A stretch of DNA of 64,000 nucleotides, from NCBI GenBank assembly GCA_039933845.1, contig JBDTNH010000004.1, forward strand, positions 1 through 64,000, in the 5' to 3' direction. The DNA is from Palsa-1233 sp039933845 (GTDB taxonomy: Bacteria > Gemmatimonadota > Gemmatimonadetes > Gemmatimonadales > GWC2-71-9). How positions within the stretch are numbered: position 1 is the stretch's first letter; each line of letters opens with the position of its first letter. Below the pieces are notes generated by a model that made no database searches, was not told the origin of the DNA, and saw nothing but the letters and a program-made list of their open reading frames with translations. Both the position numbers and the translations under genes were made by a program. This document shows, piece by piece, positions 25,834 to 34,378 of this stretch.

Positions 25834-26691
25834 TCAGCGTCCTGCAAAGGTATCGCAGACCGAGGGCTCGCCGGCCTCAAATCCGCGCCGGAACCAACGC
25901 ATCCGATCCTCGGAGGTTCCGTGGGTAAAGCTCTCCGGCTGGACGCGCCCGGTCGCCTCCCGCTGCAGGCGGTCGTCGCCGACCGCGGCGGCGGCCCCGA
26001 GGCCCTCTTCAATGTCACCCTGCTCGAGCCGACCGTCGCGTGCCGCGCGTGCACCCCAGACCCCAGCAAAGCAGTCGGCCTGGAGCTCCAGTCGCACGGA
26101 GAGTTGATTCGCCATGTCGGGCCGCTGCTGTTGGGCCTTGCTCACCTCGTCACTGGTCCCGAGGAGCTTCTGCACGTGGTGACCGATCTCGTGGGCAAGC
26201 ACATAGGCCTCCGCGAAATCGCCCGGCGCACCGAACCGGGTCGCCAACTCGCGGTAGAACCCGAGGTCGATATATACGTTCTCGTCTCCCGGACAGTAGA
26301 ACGGACCGGTCGACGATGCTGCGCGGCCACATGCCGAGGCAACAGCGTCGCGGAAGAGAACCAGCTTGGCGGGTCGGTACGGACTTCCCTGGGCGGGCAA
26401 GAGTTCCTGCCACATCGCCTGGGCATCATCGAGCACGAACGAGATGAACTCGACTTCCTTTTCTTCGGCTGGGTCATTCACCGGCGCCGCGGCTTCGGTC
26501 GGCGCCGCCCCGCCACCGAGCTGCTCGGCGGCACCGAGGAGAGCCAGCGGATTCTGCTTGGTGACGAGTGCGAATACGACCACCAGAATGATCCCACCCA
26601 GTCCAAGGCCGCCGGCCCCGCCCGGAATGCGTCCTCGAGCACCCCGCCGGTCCTCGAGATTGGTCGATCGACCCGAATTGCTCCACCGCAT
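25834..26691 (-). CDS. Neutral zinc metallopeptidase (YpfJ family)
   Basis: A 285-aa protein with one transmembrane helix (about 28-45) and a C-terminal metallopeptidase domain. The zinc motif H-E-I-G-H-H-V-Q begins at residue 167; E-L-Q-A-D-C-F-A-G follows about 40 residues on and supplies further ligands. Other family features: F-Y-C-P-G-D and a Gly-rich N-terminus. Physiological substrates of YpfJ proteins are not known. Confidence 0.9.
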   Translation of the reverse strand: MRWSNSGRSTNLEDRRGARGRIPGGAGGLGLGGIILVVVFALVTKQNPLALLGAAEQLGGGAAPTEAAAPVNDPAEEKEVEFISFVLDDAQAMWQELLPAQGSPYRPAKLVLFRDAVASACGRAASSTGPFYCPGDENVYIDLGFYRELATRFGAPGDFAEAYVLAHEIGHHVQKLLGTSDEVSKAQQQRPDMANQLSVRLELQADCFAGVWGARAARDGRLEQGDIEEGLGAAAAVGDDRLQREATGRVQPESFTHGTSEDRMRWFRRGFEAGEPSVCDTFAGR

Positions 26692-26763
26692 GGCTCACCC
26701 CCGTTGTGGGCCTCCGACCCCGATGCGGGGCCGGTCAAACTCAATATAGGACGCGATCCGCGG

Positions 26764-27477
26764 CTAGCGTGGCACCGTGAAGAGTCGTGACCAGCGCACC
26801 GCGGAGAGAAATGGCAGCGGCTTGTAGCTCGAGGGGTCCCAACTGTAGTAGATCAAGACTGGCGTCCCTCGGACATTCTTGCGTGGAACCAAGCCCCAGA
26901 ACCGGGAGTCTCGCGATTGATCCCGATTGTCGCCCATCATCCACAGTGAATCCTTGGGAATCACCAACGGTCCCCAATCGTGAATGTCGGGCATATACCC
27001 GTCGGGATTCGGGCCGACATACAGTGGCAGTTGTCGCTGCCGCATGCCGAGTCGGGTGGACTCCCCGGCGAGTCCGCCCGGATCGGTGCCTTGGGCCCAC
27101 GGCTCAACGAGAGCGACCCCATTGCGATACAGGGAGCCGGAGCGCATTTCGACCGTGTCGCCCGGCGTGCCAATCAGGCGCTTGACGAGCATCGAGTCCT
27201 CAATCGGCGAGAGGAAAACCACGATGTCGTCTCGGCGCGGCTCACGAATCGGGGGAGTCCGCACGTCAACGAGGGGGATCTTCGCCCCATAGAGAAACTT
27301 GTTGACGAACAGCACGTCGCCGACCATGAGGGTCCGTTCCATGCTGGGCGATGGAATCCGGTAGGCTTGCACCACGAACGTCGTGAGCAACACCCACGCG
27401 ACCACGGTCCAGACGATGGCCTTGAGCCACTCGACGAGCTTCGATTGCGGCGTCTTCGGCTTGACTGCTTCTGGCAT
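26764..27477 (-). CDS. lepB: Signal peptidase I
   Basis: A 237-aa membrane protease that removes Sec and Tat signal peptides. One N-terminal helix (about 17-37), then box B I-P-S-P-S-M with catalytic Ser45, and box D V-K-R-L-I-G-T-P-G-D with catalytic Lys99. Box E reads G-D-N-R-D-Q-S-R-D-S-R. A GGAG site precedes the ATG. The short 70-bp gap to the YpfJ gene downstream could allow joint transcription. Confidence 0.95.
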   Translation of the reverse strand: MPEAVKPKTPQSKLVEWLKAIVWTVVAWVLLTTFVVQAYRIPSPSMERTLMVGDVLFVNKFLYGAKIPLVDVRTPPIREPRRDDIVVFLSPIEDSMLVKRLIGTPGDTVEMRSGSLYRNGVALVEPWAQGTDPGGLAGESTRLGMRQRQLPLYVGPNPDGYMPDIHDWGPLVIPKDSLWMMGDNRDQSRDSRFWGLVPRKNVRGTPVLIYYSWDPSSYKPLPFLSAVRWSRLFTVPR

Positions 27478-27603
27478 GCAACGGGCTCCACATCAATCGG
27501 TTCGGCTGGTGGCAAGGGCGCACACCACGACCGGCAATATGCGCCCTCAGGTTCGAGGCGGTAGGGGCAGCTCACCTCAGGGCCCACCCGCCGACGGCGG
27601 ACC

Positions 27604-28266
27604 TCAGAAGGTCCAGGTCGCGACTCGCCCAGGCCCGAAGCGCAGCCGCGCAAGGCCCCCGAAGCGGTACGTGGGGTTCCCATTGGCCTCGCGGCGCAGC
27701 CGCCACGCCAGACGCTCCACGCCGGGCCCACGGTAGTCCGGAACCAACCGGAGGGTCTGGTTCGGAAACAGGACGACCCATCCCTCACCCTCGGGGATCA
27801 CATCGGCGCCTGCCGAGCGCAGGAGCGGCTCCAGCCGTCGGAGTATGTGGTCGCTGAGTGCGATGGTCGCGGATTCGAGGTAGTACATGAGCGGTGGTTC
27901 ACCGGCCGCAGCATCGAAGTCCGGGGTCGGCGGGGCCGCGACTATCTCGACCACCGGCGCGAGCGAGTCAGCCGCGAGGTGCGCCGCGAGAGCGCTGCCG
28001 TCGACCGGGACCACTCCAAGCATCACGTCGCCCACGCGCCGACCGTGGGCCGTGTCCTCCGGGGTAAGGATCAGGCAAGTCAGCCGACCGCACAGCCGAA
28101 CCTGAGCGTTGCCGGCGAGGTATCCCGCTCCGAAGCCGACCGGCAGGAATTCGGACGCCCGAATGTCCGCCCAGGTCGGCGCATCGACCACTAGGGTGAC
28201 GCGGGTGAGCGCCACCGGAGGATGGGTCGGACCGGCGACAGCAAGGAGGAGGGCGAGCAAGGTCAC
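27604..28266 (-). CDS. Secreted protein of unknown function
   Basis: A 220-aa protein with a short signal peptide (cleavage probably after A-V-A-G). The body contains V-V-D-A-P-T-W-A-D-I-R-A-S-E-F and a region with two Cys (C-G-R-L-T-C) that may form a disulfide. The first segment vaguely recalls glyoxalase-like folds, but I cannot support that. It lies 150 bp after another unknown gene on the same strand. Confidence 0.6.
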   Translation of the reverse strand: MTLLALLLAVAGPTHPPVALTRVTLVVDAPTWADIRASEFLPVGFGAGYLAGNAQVRLCGRLTCLILTPEDTAHGRRVGDVMLGVVPVDGSALAAHLAADSLAPVVEIVAAPPTPDFDAAAGEPPLMYYLESATIALSDHILRRLEPLLRSAGADVIPEGEGWVVLFPNQTLRLVPDYRGPGVERLAWRLRREANGNPTYRFGGLARLRFGPGRVATWTF

Positions 28267-28416
28267 GGGGACGACTCAGTTCCGATTCAAGTTCATGGTT
28301 GGGACCGTTGGCCGGTGGTGAAGATCCCCACCGCCGTTACACCAGTGGACGAGTCGGGTACGGCGAACAGCACGCGAGGCACCCCCCACAAACCTCCCAC
28401 GCGGTCGCCGCCGGAA

Positions 28417-28794
28417 CTAGTCGGCTTCCAGCCCTGGGGCGAGGTACCGATCCAGCGCCGTCGCCAATCGCTCGAGGCGCGCAATGTCCAGCGCCGTGTC
28501 GAGCGGCAGGCGTTCGCCCGCAACAGCCCACTCGATATCGAGCCACCGCGAAATCACCGACCCACCGGTCGTCCGGGCCGCCTCGATCCAGAGCGCGCGC
28601 TCCTTCGGTTCCCAGATCAAGCGGAGCGCGAGATCGCCCTTGAGGTACTCGGCAGAGGCGGCGCCTTCGATATCATCGGCGTACTCACGCGCCGAGACGA
28701 CGAACCGATGCGCCTCGAACCGTGGGCCGAGGTAAATCGACGCCCGTGTGAATGGCTCGGACTCGACGGGGACCCGCGGCGCATCCGCCGTCAC
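28417..28794 (-). CDS. Hypothetical protein in the Mhq-like operon
   Basis: A 125-aa soluble protein, alpha/beta by pattern, with W-I-E-A-A-R and D-I-E-W-A-V motifs; no family recognised. I chose the GTG at 28794 because it overlaps the FMN reductase stop by 4 nt (GTGA); the longer ORF begins inside that gene. It is the last gene of the MarR operon. Confidence 0.6.
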   Translation of the reverse strand: MTADAPRVPVESEPFTRASIYLGPRFEAHRFVVSAREYADDIEGAASAEYLKGDLALRLIWEPKERALWIEAARTTGGSVISRWLDIEWAVAGERLPLDTALDIARLERLATALDRYLAPGLEAD

Positions 28795-29360
28795 GACGGT
28801 TCCTGAAATCGCCGCATCCAGCGCTCGACTTCGTGAGCCCATGACTTGAGGAACTTTCGCGTCGATTCATCGACCAGGTGCAACTCGGCATCGAACTTGT
28901 CCTGCGCATTGCCAACAAGCACTTGGGGCGACGGCATGGTGGGCGCATTGAGCTGGGCCAGCGTCTGGCGCATCATCGCCTGCGCACGATAGGTGCCGAT
29001 CGGACCATTCGACGCACCGAGGATTGCGGTCGGTACACCGAACAACCCATGCGGCATCGGACCGCGCGAGAGCCAGTCAATGGTGTTCTTGATCCCACCT
29101 GGCATGCCGTGATTGTATTCGGGACTGGCGATCACCAAACCGTCTGATGCCCGGATCGCGCGTTGCAACTCCTTGGCCTGCGTGGGGATGCCATTGGCGT
29201 CCTCGTCGTCCGCGTCGTACACCGGCAAGCCACGCCATTCGAGGGGCGTGAGCGTCACACGGTCCGAAAAGACTTCAGGCAGGAAGCGCAGCAACGCCGC
29301 ATTGTAGGATGCGGTTCGCAGCGAACCACACAGAGTGACCAGAGACAAAGAATCCGTCAT
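28791..29360 (-). CDS. NAD(P)H-dependent FMN reductase (MhqN/azoreductase-like)
   Basis: A 189-aa flavodoxin-like oxidoreductase. The FMN loop G-S-L-R-T-A-S-Y-N is at 12-20, and S-P-E-Y-N-H-G-M-P-G-G-I-K-N-T is the family signature near 80-95. Such enzymes reduce quinones, azo dyes or chromate. It overlaps the upstream dioxygenase by 4 nt, and a MarR gene lies two genes upstream. The arrangement matches quinone-stress operons. Confidence 0.88.
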   Translation of the reverse strand: MTDSLSLVTLCGSLRTASYNAALLRFLPEVFSDRVTLTPLEWRGLPVYDADDEDANGIPTQAKELQRAIRASDGLVIASPEYNHGMPGGIKNTIDWLSRGPMPHGLFGVPTAILGASNGPIGTYRAQAMMRQTLAQLNAPTMPSPQVLVGNAQDKFDAELHLVDESTRKFLKSWAHEVERWMRRFQEPS

Positions 29361-30295
29361 GAACGTCGCTCCGACGCCGCGCCACGCGCGACGTCCGGGA
29401 TGGGTGAGAGTCGTGCCTCGATCTCCGTGCGTTGTGACTCGAAGCGCGGCGGCAGGATCAAGCGGCGGCCGAGTTCCTCGAGCGGGTCATCGATCGTGAA
29501 CCCAGGCCCTTTTGTGGCGAGCTCATACAAGATGCCGCTCGGCTCGCGGAAGTAGATCGATTGAAAGTAGTGACGATCGATCACCGGCGTCGATGCGACC
29601 CCGTGATCACCAAGATGCGCCAGCCAGGCCGCGTGTTCGGATCGTTCCGTCGCCCACGCCACGTGGTGGACCGTGCCGCCACCTGGCCGGCCACGCTGCG
29701 CGGGCGGCGCCTCGAAGCTGATCCGGCCGCCTCGAGTCACACCACGCACCTCCCAGGACTCCGCCTCGCCGTCCCGACTGGCATTGAGCACCGTCTCGAG
29801 CAACTGGCGACTCCCCGGGATATCGTTGCCATAGGCCACCACATGATCGAAGCCACGCAGATCGTGCTCGGGTGGGATCTCCGGATGCCGCCCACTCAGC
29901 ACCGGGTCGGTGGTCTGATCGACCACCAGCGCGAGTCCCAAGCCTTCGGGGTCCGCGAAGTCGATGCGTCCGGGCAGACGAGCAACCTCGACGCTTTCGT
30001 CCGCGAGACGCTTCGCCCAGAAGTCGAGCGATTCCTCGGAAGCCACTCGCATCGCGATCCGGTGGACCATCCCCGCTCCGGCGCGCCCGGGCAATGCGCC
30101 GGGGTACTCGAAGAAGGTCAGGTCGGCGCCGGGCGAGCCGTCGTAGTCGGCATAGAAGAGGTGGTAGACATGCGGGTCGTCCTGATTCACCGTCTTCGCG
30201 ACGAGACGCATTCCGAGGACTCGAGTGTAGAAGTCGAGATTTCTCGCGGCATTGCCGGTAATGCAGGAGATGTGGTGGATGCCATCGAGGTGCAT
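29357..30295 (-). CDS. Ring-cleaving dioxygenase (MhqO/MhqA-like)
   Basis: A 312-aa protein with two VOC (glyoxalase/dioxygenase) modules. The N-terminal module starts L-D-G-I-H-H-I-S and has F-Y-T-R-V-L-G-M-R-L-V; the second has T-V-H-H-V-A-W and the Glu in G-I-L-Y-E-L-A. His in the first and second modules plus that Glu give the metal site. In B. subtilis, MhqO cleaves quinones or hydroquinones. The ATG is 64 bp after the MarR gene. Confidence 0.88.
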   Translation of the reverse strand: MHLDGIHHISCITGNAARNLDFYTRVLGMRLVAKTVNQDDPHVYHLFYADYDGSPGADLTFFEYPGALPGRAGAGMVHRIAMRVASEESLDFWAKRLADESVEVARLPGRIDFADPEGLGLALVVDQTTDPVLSGRHPEIPPEHDLRGFDHVVAYGNDIPGSRQLLETVLNASRDGEAESWEVRGVTRGGRISFEAPPAQRGRPGGGTVHHVAWATERSEHAAWLAHLGDHGVASTPVIDRHYFQSIYFREPSGILYELATKGPGFTIDDPLEELGRRLILPPRFESQRTEIEARLSPIPDVARGAASERRS

Positions 30296-30325
30296 GATGT
30301 GGTGGGCTCACGGAAGTGGGGACAG

Positions 30326-30340
30326 CCGACCGGGGGTCGG
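30326..30340. promoter_or_regulatory. Short palindrome upstream of the dioxygenase gene
   Basis: CCGACC (326-331), GGG, GGTCGG (335-340) lies between the MarR stop and the dioxygenase start. It may be an operator or a small hairpin. Confidence 0.25.
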
Positions 30341-30359
30341 ACGCCAGTGCCAGTCTGGA

Positions 30360-30884
30360 TCACGTAGTCAAAACGACTGGTCGCTTCGCGATGTTCCCCA
30401 GTTCGTGTGACTCGCCTGGCCGCTCGGGATCAAGATCGAGCGCCGCCGCCAGACTTCGCAGTCGCTGGACCAGTTCCAGGCGATCCGCAGTGGGCAACGC
30501 CGCGAGGGTGTCCTCGAGTCGGGCGTCGGCACTGTCGGGGGCATTCAGGAGACAGGCGCGACCCCGATCGGTGAGCAGGAGACGCCACCGCCGCTGATCC
30601 GTGGCGTCTCGCATGCGGCTCACGAGCTCCTTCTGGAGCAAGCGGTTGGCGACGACCGATGCCGAGCTGGCATCGGTCGCGGTGAACTCGGCCAGCTCGC
30701 CGATGGTGGCGCCCGGATGCACCGCGAGCTGACGCAGCGCAAAAAGCTGTGCGCCGGTCAGCCCGGTGGTTCGTTCGGCAAGGCGGTCACGTCGCCGCAC
30801 CGCTTGCAACAATCGACGCCAGGCGGCCATCGCCGCCTGACTGCCGAGTGCCACTGGTCGCGGCTTAGAGAGTCGCGCGGCCAT
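30360..30884 (-). CDS. MarR-family transcriptional regulator
   Basis: A 174-aa winged-helix regulator. The recognition-helix region D-A-S-S-A-S-V-V-A-N-R-L and the wing motif D-Q-R-R-W-R-L-L-L-T are as in MarR proteins. It is upstream of a dioxygenase and an FMN reductase, as MhqR is in Firmicutes, so it is a likely repressor relieved by quinones or phenols. Its start overlaps the upstream gene's end by 20 nt; an in-frame ATG at 30830 is an alternative. Confidence 0.85.
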   Translation of the reverse strand: MAARLSKPRPVALGSQAAMAAWRRLLQAVRRRDRLAERTTGLTGAQLFALRQLAVHPGATIGELAEFTATDASSASVVANRLLQKELVSRMRDATDQRRWRLLLTDRGRACLLNAPDSADARLEDTLAALPTADRLELVQRLRSLAAALDLDPERPGESHELGNIAKRPVVLTT

Positions 30885-31350
30885 GCTTCAAGTCGCTGAA
30901 GGTGTCGTGCACAGCCTGGACCTGATTGGCCTGGACCTTGAGCACGCTCATCACGGCAGGAGGTAGCTGCTTCTTGAGTGCGTCTGCGTACGCCTCCTTC
31001 ATGCTATCCTCGGCGCGCTCGATCTCGTTGATGAGGGCCTTGTCCCCGTTCGGACTGAAGGCCTCACGCACATGCATCCAGGTGCGGTTCAAGCTACCGG
31101 AGATACTGAGATCCTTGTCAGGCGTCCCGCCGGCGGCGCGGACCAAGGGCTCGATCGCCCGTGCCGCGGTCTCCCGCTCCATGCGTGCACCGTTCATGAT
31201 CGTCTTGAGCTTGGCCGATGCCGCCAGCTCAGAGGCCTTGGCAAAACCCTCAGCCGAATCACGGTTCAACTGAAGCATATCGTTCAACAGCTCCACATGG
31301 GCGCTGGAAATGCCGGTGGTGGTCGGGCTGGTCTTGATAGTGGTGTTCAT
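30865..31350 (-). CDS. DUF2383 / PA2169-type four-helix-bundle protein
   Basis: A 161-aa helical protein. The core V-E-L-L-N-D-M-L-Q-L-N-R-D-S and the later A-E-D-S-M-K-E-A-Y-A-D-A-L are typical of the PA2169 family, ferritin-like bundles tied to stress in other bacteria. GAAGGAG precedes the ATG. The TTGCAT-N17-TATATT promoter upstream probably drives the whole DUF2383-MarR-dioxygenase-reductase unit. Confidence 0.84.
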   Translation of the reverse strand: MNTTIKTSPTTTGISSAHVELLNDMLQLNRDSAEGFAKASELAASAKLKTIMNGARMERETAARAIEPLVRAAGGTPDKDLSISGSLNRTWMHVREAFSPNGDKALINEIERAEDSMKEAYADALKKQLPPAVMSVLKVQANQVQAVHDTFSDLKHGRATL

Positions 31351-31467
31351 TGGGTCTCCTTCGATGGAATTGGCGATCGGGGGCGCTCACGCCCCAATTG
31401 AATTGAGCCGATCGGAAGTCGGGGCCCTCAGAGGGATCAGAGGATATTTCATTTGGCTCCCACACGT

Positions 31468-31496
31468 AATATATTGGACCCCACGTAAAAATGCAA
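31468..31496 (-). promoter_or_regulatory. Promoter of the DUF2383-MarR operon
   Basis: On the minus strand TTGCAT (496-491), a 17-nt spacer, TATATT (473-468). The spacer and the -10 region carry the imperfect direct repeat TACGTGGGG / TACGTGTGGG, which could be a regulator site. The leader to the ATG is about 110 nt. Confidence 0.6.
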
Positions 31497-31597
31497 GCCC
31501 AGAGCCACAATCCGGCTCGCTCCTGGGGACGCGAATCCCCGTCATCCGCGTGTGAGCGAGGATGGCGGGGATTGAGGGCGGGGTATCGCCGCCCGAA

Positions 31598-31670
31598 TTG
31601 CCCCTCCAGGGATCGAACCTGGACTCTTCTGATCCAGAATCAGACGTGTTGCCAGTTACACCAAGGGGCA
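31598..31670 (-). tRNA. tRNA-Gln (CUG anticodon)
   Basis: A 73-nt cloverleaf. The acceptor arms TGCCCCT and AGGGGCA pair fully. The anticodon stem TCTGA/TCAGA holds loop TTCTGGA, giving anticodon CUG, which reads CAG. The T-arm GGTTCGATCC is standard. No CCA is encoded; the discriminator base is A. Preceded by a good promoter (31692-31720). Confidence 0.93.
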
Positions 31671-31691
31671 TCGAGATACGTTGGACGGGCG

Positions 31692-31720
31692 AAACTAGCA
31701 GGTCCTTGCGGCGCACGCAA
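31692..31720 (-). promoter_or_regulatory. Promoter of tRNA-Gln
   Basis: TTGCGT (720-715), 17-nt spacer, TAGTTT (697-692) on the minus strand; start would be about 16 nt before the mature tRNA. Confidence 0.6.
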
Positions 31721-31726
31721 TCGCAC

Positions 31727-33259
31727 CTACGCCGCCCGCGACCCGCTTTCCGGCATTCGTGGCGTTGCGACCGATGCATTGGGCAACGCCCTGAACCAGC
31801 CCGTCAGCGCCTCGGTGGCTGCTGCGCAGAGGTGGCCGTTCGCCACCAGCGTCCTGAGTCGGGCCACCGTCTCCTCGAGGCCGAGTCCAGCGCGATAGGG
31901 TCGGTCGGCCATCATGGCCTCGGTGCAGTCGGCCACGGCCAGGATCCGTGCCGCCGTGCCCAACTCCTCACCCCGCAATCCGAGATGATATCCCGAGCCA
32001 TCGAGTCGCTCGTGGTGCGCGGCCGCGGTGGCGGCGAAGGTACGGAATCGACTGACCTGGGAGAGGATTTCGAAGCTGTACCTCGTGTGCTGCTGCATTA
32101 GCTGGAGCTCGACCGGGTCGAGAGCGGCCGGTTTGTCGAGAATCCGGTTGCTGACGCCAAGCTTGCCAATATCGTGAAGCAGCGCTGCCCGGCGAATGGT
32201 CCGGATCTCCGCGTGCGGGAGCCCCATCTCTGCGGCGGTCCGGCTCGACAGAACAGCGACGTTCTGGGAGTGGGTCGAGGTGAACGGGCTCTTGGCGTCG
32301 ATGACCTTCGCGAATCCCTCGGCGATCTGGTCGAGCTGACGCTCGTCGGCATGGATCAGGCGGTCTCGTGGCTCGACATCGGCCAAGGCCGCCAAGCTGT
32401 TCGCCCCTTGCAACTCCCCCCAGAAGGCTGCATCAAACTCGAACGCCCCAAGCGCCTCGACCAGGACCGGATCGAACCAGCGGCCCTGACGCGCTCGCGC
32501 CATCTCGTAGGCGGTCCGGACATCGAATGACCGGGCGAAGACTTCCACCGTTTGTGACAATCCGGCGATCCGGGCAAGGATCGGCGTGGCGCTACCGACG
32601 AGCCCCGCCGGCATGCCATTGCCATCCCAGTGTTCGTCAAGCCCCCGGATGGCCGCGGCACTCCCGACCGGCAGCCCGAGCATGGCAGCGATGTCGGCGC
32701 CGCGCTCGCAGCGGGTGGCGATCATCTCGCGGCCGATTTCCTTGGCGCGTGTGCCCAGCATGAGCGCATGCCATGCGCGAGCCAGGCGGGAGCCCCCGGG
32801 CAGCGAGTGCCGGTAGGCGTACCGCGCGGCCTCGCTGGTCGCGGTCCAATCAGTGAGCTTGTGGGCGTGCTTGAGGAGGTGGTCATCGGAGCCGAAGAGC
32901 CCGGCGAGCCTGGAGGCGTTACTCGAACAACCAAGATCCTTCAGCAAGAGCCCGTAGAAGAGCTCGCTCCGTGCCTGTTCGTCGAGCCCCAACTCAGCCG
33001 CCAAGCGCATCCCGATCAGGGTGGTCCGCACGGAATGCCCAGCCGGCTGACCTTCGGTCAGGTCGAGCGCATACGACAGTGCACCGACCACGCTGGCCAG
33101 CCGCGCCACCGTCTCGTCTTCTGCCCGCAAGACGCCCTCACCCGTCCTCTCTGGCGCGGGGAACAGGACCGCAGCAGGACGCGACCGGTCCAAAGGGCGA
33201 AAGGCGCCAGGTTGGGCCACACCCTGCGATTGATTGAAGATGGGTCGATGCATGACCAT
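31727..33259 (-). CDS. Tandem HD-GYP-like phosphohydrolase
   Basis: A 510-aa protein with two HD-type halves. The first (about 50-260) is degenerate: the H-D pair is replaced by K-D in L-L-K-D-L-G, while D-E-H-W-D-G-N-G-M-P remains. The second half (about 300-480) is intact: L-L-H-D-I-G-K-L-G, then H-H-E-R-L-D-G-S-G-Y-H, the HD-GYP signature for cyclic di-GMP or cGAMP cleavage. There is no receiver or membrane domain. The start at 33259 is the first ATG after tRNA-Ala; a second ATG lies two codons on, and neither has a clear ribosome site. It may share transcription with the tRNA-Ala upstream. Confidence 0.82.
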   Translation of the reverse strand: MVMHRPIFNQSQGVAQPGAFRPLDRSRPAAVLFPAPERTGEGVLRAEDETVARLASVVGALSYALDLTEGQPAGHSVRTTLIGMRLAAELGLDEQARSELFYGLLLKDLGCSSNASRLAGLFGSDDHLLKHAHKLTDWTATSEAARYAYRHSLPGGSRLARAWHALMLGTRAKEIGREMIATRCERGADIAAMLGLPVGSAAAIRGLDEHWDGNGMPAGLVGSATPILARIAGLSQTVEVFARSFDVRTAYEMARARQGRWFDPVLVEALGAFEFDAAFWGELQGANSLAALADVEPRDRLIHADERQLDQIAEGFAKVIDAKSPFTSTHSQNVAVLSSRTAAEMGLPHAEIRTIRRAALLHDIGKLGVSNRILDKPAALDPVELQLMQQHTRYSFEILSQVSRFRTFAATAAAHHERLDGSGYHLGLRGEELGTAARILAVADCTEAMMADRPYRAGLGLEETVARLRTLVANGHLCAAATEALTGWFRALPNASVATPRMPESGSRAA

Positions 33260-33306
33260 GGGAACTGGCAAAAAAGATGCCCGCGTCCGGAGGACACGGG
33301 CATCCA

Positions 33307-33379
33307 TGGAGCTGAGGGGGATCGAACCCCTGACCTCTGCAATGCGAATGCAGCGCTCTCCCAGCTGAGCTACAGCCCC
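33307..33379 (-). tRNA. tRNA-Ala (CGC anticodon)
   Basis: A 73-nt cloverleaf. Acceptor GGGGCTG pairs with CAGCTCC, including the G3-U70 wobble that identifies alanine tRNA. The anticodon stem CTGCA/TGCAG holds loop TTCGCAT, anticodon CGC for codon GCG. Standard D and T arms; no encoded CCA. Confidence 0.94.
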
Positions 33380-33392
33380 CCATGGGCCGGAC

Positions 33393-33422
33393 AAGTTAGG
33401 GCACACGCCCCAAGAGCGGCAA
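33393..33422 (-). promoter_or_regulatory. Promoter of tRNA-Ala
   Basis: TTGCCG (422-417), 18-nt spacer, TAACTT (398-393) on the minus strand. The -10 hexamer is the same as that of the lipoprotein promoter at 852-857. Confidence 0.5.
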
Positions 33423-33433
33423 GGCCGGCCTGC

Positions 33434-33463
33434 TCGCCTTCTCGCTTACTCGCTTTCTCGCTT
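33434..33463 (-). repeat. 8-bp tandem repeat at the rnz 3' end
   Basis: Units CCTTCTCG, CTTACTCG, CTTTCTCG and CTTTC run up to the rnz stop codon. They are close relatives of the arrays near ada and at 56058-56084. Confidence 0.75.
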
Positions 33464-34378
33464 TCAGTCCGCGTACGGCACCTCGATCACCATCCCATCC
33501 TTGGCGATTCGAGTGGCAGGGAACAGTTGGCGAGCTTCGTCAAGGAGCTCGGGCGCTTCCCGGGAGTAGCGGGCAGAGATATGCGTCAGCACCAGCTCGC
33601 GTACGCCGGCATCCCGGGCAACCTCGGCGGACTGGCGAGCCGTGCTGTGTCGGGTTTCGCGTGCCCGGACGCCTTCCTCTTCACCAAAGGTCGCCTCGTG
33701 CACCAACAGGTCCGCGCCGGTCGCGAGGACCCGGACCGCCGCGCATGGTGCGGTGTCGCCACTCATGACCACGCGTCGCCCACGTCGAGCTGGGCCGACC
33801 AATTCTTCCGGCCGAACGACGCGACCGCTCTCGACCGTGACGGATTCACCCCGGTGGATCCGGCCCCACATCGGTCCCTCGGGAACCCCCAGGCTGCGCG
33901 CAAGGTCAGGGTCGAACCGCCCGAGTCGCGGCTTCTCGACGAGCGCGTAGCAGAGCGCGTGTCCCTTGTGCGCCGCCTCGCCAACCTCGATCAGGTGATC
34001 GCCGCGGTCGAGCACATCGCCGGGCCGAATCTCCTGGATCTCGACCGGAAACTTCGGCCGCTCCATGCCGAGATCAAGCAGGGGGCGCAGCTGCCGCTCC
34101 GCATCCGGTGGGCCATACAGCGTGAGCGGCGCCGAGCGGTCCTGCAAGCCCATCGTGCGCAGGAGCCCCGGGAGCCCGAGGGTGTGATCCGCGTGGTAAT
34201 GTGTAAAGAAGAGCTCGGCCATCGTGAAGCCGACGGCGTAGCGCATCATCTGTCGCTGAGTGCCTTCCCCGCAATCGAAGAGCACCGGCACACCCTCGCG
34301 TTCGAGCATCATCGCCGTGACGTTGCGCTCGACCGAGGGAACCGCTGCTCCGGTCCCGAGGAAGGTGAGGCGAATCAT
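33464..34378 (-). CDS. rnz: Ribonuclease Z
   Basis: A 304-aa metallo-beta-lactamase-fold endonuclease that matures tRNA 3' ends; the two nearby tRNAs without CCA need such processing. Metal motifs: T-H-Y-H-A-D-H-T-L-G at about 59-68, S-G-D-T-A-P near 205, L-V-H-E-A-T-F, and H-I-S near 270. It starts with an ATG that overlaps the folE stop by 4 nt. Last gene of the mla-folE-rnz run. Confidence 0.93.
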   Translation of the reverse strand: MIRLTFLGTGAAVPSVERNVTAMMLEREGVPVLFDCGEGTQRQMMRYAVGFTMAELFFTHYHADHTLGLPGLLRTMGLQDRSAPLTLYGPPDAERQLRPLLDLGMERPKFPVEIQEIRPGDVLDRGDHLIEVGEAAHKGHALCYALVEKPRLGRFDPDLARSLGVPEGPMWGRIHRGESVTVESGRVVRPEELVGPARRGRRVVMSGDTAPCAAVRVLATGADLLVHEATFGEEEGVRARETRHSTARQSAEVARDAGVRELVLTHISARYSREAPELLDEARQLFPATRIAKDGMVIEVPYAD

